The translations under genes were made by a program, and so were the position numbers. From contig JBAXCX010000009.1 of NCBI GenBank assembly GCA_037141255.1, positions 1-40,867 on the forward strand: a stretch of DNA of 40,867 nucleotides, read 5' to 3'. Position 1 is the first letter of the stretch. The number at the start of each line of letters is the position of its first letter. This DNA comes from IMCC26207 sp037141255 (lineage in GTDB: Bacteria > Actinomycetota > Acidimicrobiia > Acidimicrobiales > Microtrichaceae). The notes under the pieces were generated by a model. It made no database searches, was not told the origin of the DNA, and worked only from the letters and a program-made list of their open reading frames with translations. Positions 31,934 to 40,743 of this stretch are shown one piece after another.

Positions 31934-33933
31934 CGAATCAGACCGAAGGCACAGAGGGTTCTGACCCAGCCGAAGATGCTGCCCGTACTGCTGCCGGTGC
32001 TGCCGCGATGGCACGGGATCGAATCAACGAAATTGAGCGCGAACTTCCCTCAGATGACGCGCTCGAATCCATCCGGCCACCGGTATCCGATAACCGCTCC
32101 GTCAGCAATCGATTTGCCAGCGCCGGCATGCCAGCCGAGAAGCCCAAGGATTTTAAGAACTCCACAAGTCGCCTGTTCGCTCAACTGAAGCCCCAGCGGC
32201 TTGGCATGGTTGTAGTCGTGCTCCTCGCTGTTGGCAGCGTGACGCTGTCCGTCATCGGGCCAAAAATGCTGGGGGGCGCGACAAACATCATCGTGGATGG
32301 TGCGATGGGCAGCGAAGGCATTGACTATTCAAAGCTGCATCGTCTGCTCGCTGCGGTACTCATGCTCTACGTGGCCTCGGCGCTGATGGCCTACGCCCAG
32401 GCCTATCTGTTGGCCGGCGTAGTGCAGGCCACGATGCAACGAATGCGCAGTGAGGTTGAGAACAAACTGCATCGCTTGCCGCTTGGTTATGTAGACAGTC
32501 AGCCGCGCGGCGACCTGCTCAGCCGGGTGACCAATGACATCGACAACGTGGCGCAAAGCATGCAGCAGACGCTGAGTCAGATGCTCACCTCTGTGCTCAC
32601 CATTGTTGGCGTGATGATCATGATGTTCACCATCTCTCCGCTCCTAGCAATCGTTGCCTTGGTCACCGTTCCCGCCTCGCTCTACACGGTCAAACTTATT
32701 GCCGCTCGGTCGAAATCAAGATTCGTCTCGCAATGGACACACACCGGAACGCTCAACGCTCAAGTTGAAGAGGCCTTTACCGGTCATGCCCTCGTGAAAG
32801 TGTTTGGCCGCACCGCAGATGTTGAACAGTCCTTTAGCGAACAAAACGAGCAACTGTTTGAGGCAAGTTTTGGCGCTCAGTTCATCTCTGGGACGATTCA
32901 ACCGGCGATGATGTTTTTCGGCAACCTCAACTACGTGGTCATAGCTGTAGTCGGTGGAGTCGAAGTCACCCGGGGGCTCATGACGATCGGTGGAATTCAG
33001 GCATTTATCCAGTACTCCCGGCAGTTCACTCAGCCCCTTACCCAGCTAGCTTCCATGGCAAACGTCTTCCAATCTGGGGTGGCCTCGGCGGAGCGAGTGT
33101 TCCAACTCCTCGATGCACCAGAACAAGTAGCAGAGGTGGCTGGGACCGAGCCTGAGTCAGAAGAAGCAGCCGTGATGGGTGCGTCAGCGGGGCGCGTGGA
33201 GTTTGAAAACGTCAGCTTCTCTTACCTAGCCGAGCGGCCGTTGATTCAACACTTGTCACTCATCGCGGAGCCGGGGCAAACAATTGCAATCGTCGGCCCG
33301 ACCGGGGCAGGTAAGACCACGCTCGTCAATCTCATTATGCGTTTTTACGAATTAAACGAGGGAGTGATCCGTTTAGACGGAACCGACATTTCACAAATGC
33401 CGCGCGCCGACCTGCGATCGAAAATCGGAATGGTGCTCCAAGACACGTGGATGTTTGGCGGAACGATTCGCGAAAATATTGCGTACGGCAATCTCGAGGC
33501 CACAGAGGAACAGATTGTGGAGTCGGCTAGCGCTACCTATGTTGACCGCTTTGTGCGTTCCCTTCCAGCGGGCTACGACACAGTGGTCGACGACGAGAAC
33601 GGCAGCATGAGTGCCGGCGAAAAGCAACTGCTGACGATTGCGCGTGCGTTCTTAGCCGATCCTTGCATTCTGATTCTGGATGAAGCAACAAGTTCTGTTG
33701 ATACTCGCACCGAGGTGTTGATCCAGAACGCGATGGCTGCACTGAGGTCGAATCGCACCAGCTTTGTGATTGCCCACCGGCTTTCTACCATCCGAGATGC
33801 CGACATCATCTTGGTGATGGAGGCCGGCCAAATTGTTGAACAGGGAAGTCACGAGCAACTCCTTGCAGAAAATGGTGCCTACTTCCGGCTCTATAACTCC
33901 CAGTTTGCTGCCGCCATCGCAGAGGTTGCGTAG
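31930..33933 (+). CDS. ABC exporter half-transporter, catalytic subunit (TM288-like)
   Basis: 667 residues from a GTG that overlaps the ABC1 stop. An extra ~85-residue N-terminal segment, acidic and Ala-rich (RIN-EIERELPSDD), precedes the six-helix exporter domain. The nucleotide-binding domain has Walker A GPTGAGKT (K462), Walker B LILDEATSSVD with a normal catalytic Glu (E585), and an atypical signature SMSAGEKQ in place of LSGGQ. The altered signature, together with the Asp for Glu in the partner, matches the asymmetric sites of heterodimeric exporters: one canonical and one degenerate ATP site. It is the last gene of the overlapping five-gene unit. The long N-terminal extension is unusual for the family and has no recognised fold. 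Confidence 0.93.
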   Translation: MTNQTEGTEGSDPAEDAARTAAGAAAMARDRINEIERELPSDDALESIRPPVSDNRSVSNRFASAGMPAEKPKDFKNSTSRLFAQLKPQRLGMVVVVLLAVGSVTLSVIGPKMLGGATNIIVDGAMGSEGIDYSKLHRLLAAVLMLYVASALMAYAQAYLLAGVVQATMQRMRSEVENKLHRLPLGYVDSQPRGDLLSRVTNDIDNVAQSMQQTLSQMLTSVLTIVGVMIMMFTISPLLAIVALVTVPASLYTVKLIAARSKSRFVSQWTHTGTLNAQVEEAFTGHALVKVFGRTADVEQSFSEQNEQLFEASFGAQFISGTIQPAMMFFGNLNYVVIAVVGGVEVTRGLMTIGGIQAFIQYSRQFTQPLTQLASMANVFQSGVASAERVFQLLDAPEQVAEVAGTEPESEEAAVMGASAGRVEFENVSFSYLAERPLIQHLSLIAEPGQTIAIVGPTGAGKTTLVNLIMRFYELNEGVIRLDGTDISQMPRADLRSKIGMVLQDTWMFGGTIRENIAYGNLEATEEQIVESASATYVDRFVRSLPAGYDTVVDDENGSMSAGEKQLLTIARAFLADPCILILDEATSSVDTRTEVLIQNAMAALRSNRTSFVIAHRLSTIRDADIILVMEAGQIVEQGSHEQLLAENGAYFRLYNSQFAAAIAEVA

Positions 33934-33975
33934 CGCGGCATTTTGAAAAAGAATGCACGCGGTTCAGTTCTGGGG

Positions 33976-34003
33976 TTGACTAGGCGGGCAAGTATCAAAC
34001 TGA
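33976..34003 (+). promoter_or_regulatory. Weak promoter-like element upstream of the coiled-coil membrane protein
   Basis: TTGACT near 33976 resembles a -35 box. Downstream, TATCAAACTGATA contains a TATCA/TGATA inverted repeat, but no -10 box sits at a good distance. It is the only promoter-like sequence between the ABC2 stop and the start at 34040. Confidence 0.25.
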
Positions 34004-34039
34004 TAACTCTTGCGCGCCGATGATTGAGGAGCATTACCC

Positions 34040-35542
34040 GTGACCGAGGACGAGAGCACTGCAAGCGATGATCCACTCGTGATCAATGGTGACGGAACCC
34101 CCGAGGGGGACCCAACCGCTAGTGACGCACCTGCAGTGACTGCCAGTAGCAACGAGAGCGCTCAGCAGGAACTGGACCGCTTGCGGGCCGAGAATGCCCG
34201 CTTGCACAACCAGATCGAGAAAGTCAGTGCCGCTACCTCATCAAAGCGAACGCTCCGAAGCCGTGGCATTCTGTCGATCTCGCTCGTGGTTCTCGGTGCG
34301 TTGTTGTTGCCGCTCGCAGCGCTGACGGTCTGGACTCGCAATCAGGTCCTCGACACCGACCGCTACTTGCAAACCGTTGCGCCGCTCTCGAATGACCCAG
34401 CAGTTGTTGATGCGCTGAGCAATCGAATTAGCACCGCTCTCGAAAATCAGCTCGATATCAAGGCCGTAGTTGAGGAAAAGCTTCCGGATAACCTGAAGGT
34501 CCTTGCCACACCGATTGCGTCCGGGGCAGACAGTCTGATCGGGACCGTCACCTCGAAGGCACTCAATTCCAAGCAGTTCGACACCATTTGGCTTACCGCC
34601 AACAAGGACGGCCACGAAGCACTTGTGGCTCTGCTCACGGGCAAGCAAGGCAAAGTGCTCGACACCGAAAACGGCAAGGTAGTGCTCTCCCTTAAGCCTA
34701 TCGTCGAGCAAATTCTTGCTGGAATCGACGAGAAGTTTGGTCTGGATATCTCGTCGAAGGTCCCAGCTGACAAAATCGATATTAAGTTCACCCTGATTGA
34801 CTCACCGCAACTGGCATCGCTGCAGAGTTTGATTAAGTGGCTCAACGCGCTCACTTGGGTCATGGTGCTCTTGGCATTGGGCTGCTTCATTGGAGCAATC
34901 TTTGCCGCACCGAAGCGCCGAAAGGGAGTGCTTCGCGTTGGTATCGGGGTGGTGATTTCCATGACGATCACGCTGTTGGCACTCTCGTTTGCTCGGTCTG
35001 CCTACATTGCGAATCTTCCGCACGGCGTCAATACCGCAGCTGCCACCTCGGTTTTCGACACGTTGACCAGGTTTGTGGTGCAGGCCTTCAGAGTCCTGTT
35101 CGCCATTGGCGCCGTGATGCTGGTTGCGGCCTGGGTTGCTGGTCCCTCTGGGGCGGCAACTTGGATTCGTAGCCTCTGGAACCGCCTGCTCGGCCGTGGC
35201 GGAGCAGGAATTGGCAACAACGTTGATCTTGGACCTGTTCCGAAATGGGTTGCTGCGCATCTGACCGCAATACGCGTGGTGATCCTTGGGATTGCAGTTC
35301 TGGTGCTGGTCCTGTGGAGCCGTCCCACTGGCAAGGTTGTGTTGCTTATCGCTGTGCTTGCTTTGATTCCGCTGGCCTTGGCCCAGTTGCTGGCAAACAG
35401 TGCAGCCCCACCTCATGCTGCTATCGAGCCGGCCGATGAGCAGGCTGACCCAGCGCTGGACTCGGCTTCTGAGTCCGAGGATGAATCAGGCCCAGATGAC
35501 GGCCCCGATGAAGAGGAAGTCGCAGACAAAGAACTGGTCTAA
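34040..35542 (+). CDS. Integral membrane protein with N-terminal coiled coil, function unknown
   Basis: 500 residues from a GTG with GAGGAG eight bases upstream. The order is an acidic disordered N-terminus (1-40), a short leucine-zipper-like coiled coil (LDRLRAENARLHNQIEKV, ~46-63), TM1 (~73-95), a ~170-residue extracytoplasmic domain (RYLQTVAPLSNDPAVVDALS...), then about five more helices (~267-290, 297-320, 345-370, 410-430, 435-455), and a long acidic Asp/Glu/Ser tail (460-500). This matches a conserved actinobacterial family of unknown function whose extracytoplasmic part has a recurrent LSNDPAVVDALS-like motif. It might organise envelope proteins or sense stress, but no function should be assigned. 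Not obviously in one operon with the ABC exporter (106-base gap). Confidence 0.75.
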   Translation: MTEDESTASDDPLVINGDGTPEGDPTASDAPAVTASSNESAQQELDRLRAENARLHNQIEKVSAATSSKRTLRSRGILSISLVVLGALLLPLAALTVWTRNQVLDTDRYLQTVAPLSNDPAVVDALSNRISTALENQLDIKAVVEEKLPDNLKVLATPIASGADSLIGTVTSKALNSKQFDTIWLTANKDGHEALVALLTGKQGKVLDTENGKVVLSLKPIVEQILAGIDEKFGLDISSKVPADKIDIKFTLIDSPQLASLQSLIKWLNALTWVMVLLALGCFIGAIFAAPKRRKGVLRVGIGVVISMTITLLALSFARSAYIANLPHGVNTAAATSVFDTLTRFVVQAFRVLFAIGAVMLVAAWVAGPSGAATWIRSLWNRLLGRGGAGIGNNVDLGPVPKWVAAHLTAIRVVILGIAVLVLVLWSRPTGKVVLLIAVLALIPLALAQLLANSAAPPHAAIEPADEQADPALDSASESEDESGPDDGPDEEEVADKELV

Positions 35543-35621
35543 TGGTTGAATCCCGCAGCCCTGCAAGGTAACCTCGGAATCAAGGTAAACGGTGTTCATC
35601 TTGGGCGGAACGAGGGGTAAA

Positions 35622-36950
35622 ATGGGTCGTCTAGGCAGTTTTTTCAGCATCGCTCCCGCAGCACTGCTCTGCTGCTCTCTGCTTGGGTTGACGGCATGTA
35701 GTGAAGATCGCAGTAGCAGCGCAGAGCAGGGATCAGAAACTACTGCTGTTCTGACTGACCTGTGCAACACCCCCGACCTGGTTGCGTGTGCGGCGGCCTC
35801 GTCGATTTCTGCTCAGGTGCCAGCCAAAGTCACCAAGGCAGTTGGCGAACCGCTCGTGCTGGGAATGATCAATCAAGAGAACACACCCGTTGGATCATTT
35901 CCCGAGTTGAGCCAGGGTGTGCAAGCAGCGATTGATTTCGTCAATGCTCAGCTTGGTGGGGTCGACGGCCGACCGGTGCAACTCGAGGTCTGCAACACCA
36001 AGTTCTCTGCCGAGGGGTCCACAAGTTGCGCTCAGCAGTTCGCTACGGAAGGAGTCCCAGCGGTTCTTGGCGGGATTGACGTTTTTGGAAATGGTATTGA
36101 CCTGCTCGCCGAAAACAAGATCCCCTTTATTGGTGGAATTCCTGTCAGCACCCAGTCAATGACTGCTCCAAATTCGTTTCAGTTTAGCGGTGGTTCTTGG
36201 GGTGCGATGGTTGCATTTGCCGACTACGCCGCAACGCAGTTGAAAGCTAAGTCGGTAGCGATTTTATATGGGGATTTTGGCTCGGTTGCCGACGGCGCAA
36301 ACTATGGCAAGCAGACCCTAGAAAAACTTGGAGTTCAACAAGTCCAGATGGTGCCCTACCCAATTCTCGAGACCGATCTGAGTTCAGCTATCCAAGCGGC
36401 TGCAGCAGGTAACCCAGATGCCATAATCCTGCTCACTGCCGACACCGGATGCACAACCGCATTTGAAGGGATGGCCACGATTGGGTTGAAGGCGCAAGCC
36501 TTTTATACGGGGGCCTGCGCTGCGCCGAAGATTATTGAGGGTGTTCCCGCAGCCGATTCTGAGCACGCGATCTTCAATGTCGAAGGGCCAATCAGCCGAA
36601 CAAACCCAGACCCAGACACGAACTTGTACAACGCCGTGATTGCCCAATATGGCAATGGTCTCGATGCAATTGGTGCCGCAACGGTCACGTTCAGGGCGTT
36701 CATGAATCTCTATGTGGTGCTCAGTGAACTCGGTGCTGACGGCATCAGTGCCGACGCAGTGACAATGGCGTTACGAGGCAAAGTCGATGCGTCAAGTTTT
36801 ATGGGTCACCCGTATACCTGTAACGGTAAACAGTTCAAGGGTCTGCCCGCAGCTTGCGCGCCGCAGCAGATGCTCGGCGAAATGACTGATCGACAACTCA
36901 ACCAGGTCGGAAGTTGGGTTGATGTTGGCAAGATCTATGGGATGGGCTGA
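35622..36950 (+). CDS. Branched-chain amino-acid-type ABC substrate-binding lipoprotein
   Basis: 442 residues from the ATG at 35622, chosen because GAGGGG lies four bases upstream; the GTG at 35592 has none. The signal peptide ends with a lipobox (LLGLTAC, C26), so the mature protein is lipid-anchored outside the cell. The periplasmic-binding-protein type 1 fold is recognisable from LVLGMINQENTPVGSFPELSQG, LGGVDGRPVQLEVCNT, AVLGGIDVFG, VAILYGDFGSVADG and DAIILLTADTGC. Several cysteines could form disulfides. The ligand may be an amino acid, an amide, an organic acid or another compound; the Liv-type import system is not proof of branched-chain amino acids. Permease and ATPase genes follow directly. 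Confidence 0.9.
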   Translation: MGRLGSFFSIAPAALLCCSLLGLTACSEDRSSSAEQGSETTAVLTDLCNTPDLVACAAASSISAQVPAKVTKAVGEPLVLGMINQENTPVGSFPELSQGVQAAIDFVNAQLGGVDGRPVQLEVCNTKFSAEGSTSCAQQFATEGVPAVLGGIDVFGNGIDLLAENKIPFIGGIPVSTQSMTAPNSFQFSGGSWGAMVAFADYAATQLKAKSVAILYGDFGSVADGANYGKQTLEKLGVQQVQMVPYPILETDLSSAIQAAAAGNPDAIILLTADTGCTTAFEGMATIGLKAQAFYTGACAAPKIIEGVPAADSEHAIFNVEGPISRTNPDPDTNLYNAVIAQYGNGLDAIGAATVTFRAFMNLYVVLSELGADGISADAVTMALRGKVDASSFMGHPYTCNGKQFKGLPAACAPQQMLGEMTDRQLNQVGSWVDVGKIYGMG

Positions 36951-36959
36951 AGCACTCCT

Positions 36960-39020
36960 GTGATCGGAGAGTATTCGGGATACGTCCTTGCTGGCCTTGG
37001 CGGAGGTGCGGTTGTTGCCGCGCTTGCTCTGGGGCTCGTGCTGACGAATCGCGCTACAGGGGTCATTAACTTCGCCTTCGGTGCGATGGGGATGTACATC
37101 GCATTCGCGTACTTTCAGTTTCGAGACAACGGCGATCTGATTCTTCCCGTCATCGGAATTCCGTCCAGAATCCACTTGCTTGAGACTCCCACGATCTTCA
37201 CCGCCTTGTTGGTGGCAGTGGCCCTCTCAGCAATCTTGGGCGCTGCTACCTACTGGTTGGTGTTTCGCCCACTCCGACGGGCTCCGGCTCTAGCGAGTGT
37301 GGTTGCCTCTCTTGGATTGATGCTGTACCTGCAAGAGGTTGTTCGCCTGAACTTCCCCACCGGTAGTGCAGCCACAGTGGTGCGTCTCGGGGTGCTTCCC
37401 GAGCAACCCGTCCGCTTTTTGGGTACCGCAGTCACTGCCAACCGATTGTTGTTGGTTTTGTTCGTAATTCTGGCCACCGTGTGTCTTACTGCGTTGTTTC
37501 GGTTCACCAGATTTGGTTTGCAGACCAGGGCAGCAGCGGGAAGCCAGAAAGGTGCCATGCTGATTGGAATCTCACCCGATCGCATCGGCCTGATCAACTC
37601 GATGGTCGCCACCGTCATTGCAGGCATAGCGGTCATCCTGATAGAGCCAATCTCCGGACTTGATCCAATCGCCACCTCGTTGCTGGTGTTGCCTGCATTG
37701 GCAGCTGCCTTGCTGGGGGGGTTGAGTTCCTTCACGGTTGCAACCTGCGCCGGTCTTGGAATCGGGATGCTGCAGTCGCTCATTTTGGGCTACACGGTGC
37801 GACCGAGTACCTCGTGGATTCCGGACTGGTTGCCCCGCACTGGTCTGCAACAAGCTATTCCCGTCATCGTTGTTCTGATTGCTTTGGTCTGGCGAGGAGA
37901 TGCGCTTCCTGATCGGGCGTACTTGGTTGATAAGCGACTTCCCTCTTCTCCGACTCCCAATCACGTCACGCTGTGGACTGTGGGTTTTGTGTTGGTGACC
38001 TCGGTGGCGTTGCTGAACTTTGATGCGTTGCACCGGCAGGCCTTGATCGTGACCATGGTGAGCGCTTTGCTGGCTCTGTCTGTGGTGGTGATTTCGGGCT
38101 ATGTGGGGCAAATCTCATTGGCTCAGCTCGCGTTTGCGGGTGTTGCCGGATTCACGGTTATCAACCTTGGGAACGACGGGTTCCCCTTTCCGGTAGCAGT
38201 GCTCGCGGCAACCCTCGTTGCCACGCTGGTGGGCGTGATTGTGGCGTTGCCAGCGGCGCGAGTGCGTGGAATGAGTCTGGCCATTGCAACACTTGCAATG
38301 GCAGTGGCCCTTGAACAACTGGTGTTATCGAGCGATGCGTTTTCTGGTGGAGTGGCTGGTCGGTCGGCGCCACGGCCAGTGCTGTTCGGAGTGGACTTTG
38401 GAATTTCGGCTCCAGGCGCAGATAACTTTCGGCCGATCTTCGGCTTCTTCACGCTTGCCGTGCTCACGTTGAGTTGTTTGATGGTCTCAAACCTTCGCAG
38501 GAATCGCACTGGGCTGCGTTGGCTAGCAGTCCGATCGAATGAGCGGGCTGCTGCTGCTGCTGGCATCAATGTGAGCAGATCAAAGATCGGGGCTTTCGCA
38601 GTTTCCTCCTTTATTGCTGGTCTAGCTGGGGTTCTACTGGCCTATTCCACCTCAACTCTCTCTACGAACTCGTTTATGGTGATCGGCGCTTTGGTGGCTT
38701 TGGCGCTGACCTATCTCGGCGGAATCGCAAGCATCGGTGGGGCGCTGATCGCAGGATTGTTGGCTCAGGCCGGGATCTTTACTTTGCTTGCTAACGGGGG
38801 AGCAGACGGGCAGGCCGGAACCTATGTGTTTGCCTTGAGTGGGCTCGCTCTCATCGTTATGGCGATTTTTGCGCCCGACGGAATCACAGGAGCGTTCCGA
38901 AAGGGGATTCAGAGTTTGCGTGGCGCTGTATCGCAGGGTGCGTCAAGAGGGTCCGGTCTGCTAGCAGATTCTGCAGGCAGCAGCGGGGCGACCAACCAGG
39001 GAGCGGGATACCATGACTGA
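36960..39020 (+). CDS. livHM: Fused LivH-LivM ABC importer permease
   Basis: 686 residues from a GTG, 9 bases after the binding-protein stop. Residues ~1-310 are LivH-like (TNRATGVINFAFGAMGMY, RAPALASVVASLGLMLYLQE, and RFGLQTRAAAGSQKGAMLIGIS with the ATPase-contact region). Residues ~335-640 are LivM-like (LSVVVISGYVGQISLAQLAFAGVAG, RVRGMSLAIATLAMAVALEQ, and the contact loop RSNERAAAAAGINVSRSKI near 520-545). About 18 helices are present. In the normal system the two permeases are separate proteins; here they are joined by a ~50-residue cytoplasmic link, so the importer would have a single-chain membrane core. A low-complexity Ser/Gly/Ala tail (645-686) follows. It overlaps the LivG gene by 8 bases. 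Confidence 0.92.
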   Translation: MIGEYSGYVLAGLGGGAVVAALALGLVLTNRATGVINFAFGAMGMYIAFAYFQFRDNGDLILPVIGIPSRIHLLETPTIFTALLVAVALSAILGAATYWLVFRPLRRAPALASVVASLGLMLYLQEVVRLNFPTGSAATVVRLGVLPEQPVRFLGTAVTANRLLLVLFVILATVCLTALFRFTRFGLQTRAAAGSQKGAMLIGISPDRIGLINSMVATVIAGIAVILIEPISGLDPIATSLLVLPALAAALLGGLSSFTVATCAGLGIGMLQSLILGYTVRPSTSWIPDWLPRTGLQQAIPVIVVLIALVWRGDALPDRAYLVDKRLPSSPTPNHVTLWTVGFVLVTSVALLNFDALHRQALIVTMVSALLALSVVVISGYVGQISLAQLAFAGVAGFTVINLGNDGFPFPVAVLAATLVATLVGVIVALPAARVRGMSLAIATLAMAVALEQLVLSSDAFSGGVAGRSAPRPVLFGVDFGISAPGADNFRPIFGFFTLAVLTLSCLMVSNLRRNRTGLRWLAVRSNERAAAAAGINVSRSKIGAFAVSSFIAGLAGVLLAYSTSTLSTNSFMVIGALVALALTYLGGIASIGGALIAGLLAQAGIFTLLANGGADGQAGTYVFALSGLALIVMAIFAPDGITGAFRKGIQSLRGAVSQGASRGSGLLADSAGSSGATNQGAGYHD

Positions 39021-39792
39021 ACCCATTTTGCGGGTTCGCGATCTGAGCGTTCGCTACGGCGGGGTTTTGGCACTCAGCTCAGTCAGTTTCGAGGTTGAAA
39101 AGGGAAGCATCGTTGGATTGATCGGGCCGAATGGTGCCGGGAAGACAACCTGTATCGATGCGCTCAGTGGTTTCACCACACCGAGTGAGCGTAACCCGGC
39201 CTTTACCTGTATCAGTTTTATGAACCGCTCAATCGACCGTTGTTCGCCACAGGCACGGGTTCGCTTGGGCTTTGCTCGAACCTTTCAGTCGCTCGAACTG
39301 TTCGACGATCTGACGGTGCGAGACAACCTGCGTGTTGCTGCAGCCTCACCCACCTGGATCTCTACGGTCACCGACGCGTTGTGGCCAAAACGAAAGACTG
39401 ACGAAGCCGTTGACCAGACTCTGAAGATGATTGGTCTTGAATTTCATGCAGATGACAGGCCAGAACAGTTGTCTAACGGGCAGCGACACCTCGTAGCTGT
39501 TGGCCGGGCATTAGTTGCAAAGCCAAGTTTGTTGTTACTTGATGAGCCAGCAGCCGGACTCGATCCTGCTGAAACACTCGAGCTTGCAAACTTACTGAGA
39601 TCACTGCCCGATTTAGGCGTGAGCGTGTTGTTGGTGGATCACGATATGAGTTTGGTTCTTGGTGTTTGTGATCAGGTGCATGTTCTGGATTTTGGAACAG
39701 TCATTGCGAGCGGAACCCCCGAGAAGATCAGATCTGATCCGTTGGTTGTCTCTGCGTATCTTGGGCGGGCCGCTTCAGAGGAGGGTTCATGA
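39013..39792 (+). CDS. livG: LivG-type ABC importer ATPase
   Basis: 259 residues, the usual LivG length. Walker A is GPNGAGKTT (residues ~39-47), the Q-loop is ARTFQSLELFDDLTVRDNL, the signature is LSNGQ (~152-156), Walker B is LLLLDEPAAGLD (~172-183), and LLVDHDM is the H-loop. The segment RNPAFTCISFMNRSIDRCSPQ between Walker A and the Q-loop is unlike the usual LivG sequence there, with no obvious frameshift. It pairs with LivF to power the fused LivH-LivM permease. The start overlaps the permease stop by 8 bases, and its stop overlaps the LivF start by 4 bases. Confidence 0.93.
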   Translation: MTEPILRVRDLSVRYGGVLALSSVSFEVEKGSIVGLIGPNGAGKTTCIDALSGFTTPSERNPAFTCISFMNRSIDRCSPQARVRLGFARTFQSLELFDDLTVRDNLRVAAASPTWISTVTDALWPKRKTDEAVDQTLKMIGLEFHADDRPEQLSNGQRHLVAVGRALVAKPSLLLLDEPAAGLDPAETLELANLLRSLPDLGVSVLLVDHDMSLVLGVCDQVHVLDFGTVIASGTPEKIRSDPLVVSAYLGRAASEEGS

Positions 39793-40715
39793 CTACAACC
39801 AACCCTGTCTCTACTGCAGTTCCCCTCTTGCGGTGCGCTGGTGTTGTTGCCGGCCACGATGGTGTGGCAGTGGTGAAAGATTTGGACCTTGATGTTGGCC
39901 AAGGCGAGGTTGTTGCCCTGCTTGGCGCAAATGGTGTGGGCAAGACCACGATCTTGCTGAGCATCTCGGGGTTGATTCCGTTGCTTGGCGGCACCATCGA
40001 GTTGTTTGGTCAAGATCTTTCAGCCACGCGACGCAACAGGTTTGGTTTTCCCAGGCGTTCCTCAAGAGCGAAACAGGTAGTTGATCGCGCACGTGCTGGA
40101 ATTTCCCACGTTCCAGAGGATCGAGCGCTGTTCTTTGATCTCACGGTGCGTGAAAACCTCTGCCTAGCTGCAAGGCCAAAACCTGCGAACCAGCAGGACC
40201 CGGGCAGTGAGGACTCAGGCGTTGAGCACCCAGGCGTTGAGCACCCAGGCGTTGAGCACCCAGGCGTTGAGGGCCTAGGCGTTGAGACCCCAGAATTACA
40301 GGTGGCTGCTGAGTCTCTCGCTCCGTCTGACTCGGCCGAGTTGCTGGAGCAGGTGCTGGAGTATTTCCCTGCTTTAGTTGGCCTACTAGATCAACCCGCT
40401 GGGGTTCTTTCGGGTGGTCAACAACAGATGCTGGCGATTGGCCGAGGTTTGATGAGTCAGCCCAAATTGTTGATGGTCGACGAGTTGAGTCTTGGGCTTG
40501 CTCCCATTTTGGTGGAACAACTTCTTCCCGTGCTTCGAAGCATTGCGAAAGCAACTGGTATTGGAGTATTGATCGTGGAGCAACATGTGCACCTAGCGCT
40601 TGCAGTATCTGATCGGGCATATCTGCTGAGGCGCGGCAAAGACACCGTCTCGGGCACTTCAGCTGAGCTTGCGGCCCGGGCGGATTTAGTGGAAGCCGGG
40701 TATTTCGGCGACTAA
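39789..40715 (+). CDS. livF: LivF-type ABC importer ATPase with a repeat insert
   Basis: 308 residues, about 60 longer than usual for LivF (~235-245). Walker A is GANGVGKTT (~46-54), the SHVPEDRALFFDLTVRENL segment follows, the signature is LSGGQQQ (~207) and Walker B is LLMVDELSLGLAP, with H-loop VEQHV. The extra length comes mainly from a disordered insert (~132-185) between the ENL segment and LEYFPALVG. The insert is largely five GVExx units coded by a 15-bp tandem repeat. The insert lies in the helical subdomain and may be tolerated. A shorter insert is RRNRFGFPRRSSRAKQ (~78-95). Last gene of the Liv operon. Confidence 0.93.
   Translation: MTTTNPVSTAVPLLRCAGVVAGHDGVAVVKDLDLDVGQGEVVALLGANGVGKTTILLSISGLIPLLGGTIELFGQDLSATRRNRFGFPRRSSRAKQVVDRARAGISHVPEDRALFFDLTVRENLCLAARPKPANQQDPGSEDSGVEHPGVEHPGVEHPGVEGLGVETPELQVAAESLAPSDSAELLEQVLEYFPALVGLLDQPAGVLSGGQQQMLAIGRGLMSQPKLLMVDELSLGLAPILVEQLLPVLRSIAKATGIGVLIVEQHVHLALAVSDRAYLLRRGKDTVSGTSAELAARADLVEAGYFGD
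40216..40290. repeat. Five tandem 15-bp units inside livF
   Basis: Units at 40216, 40231 and 40246 are identical (CAGGCGTTGAGCACC). Units at 40261 and 40276 have diverged. They code for GVEHP x3, GVEGL and GVETP. The identical copies imply recent duplication, and the 15-bp period keeps the reading frame. Confidence 0.92.
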
Positions 40716-40743
40716 ATAGTTGGCTGGCTGGCTAAAGAACTGG

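Noticed and set aside
34241..34711. Minus-strand open frame opposite the coiled-coil membrane protein
   Set aside because: Codon use and hydrophilic content do not suggest a gene; the plus frame has a clear ribosome binding site and transmembrane pattern.
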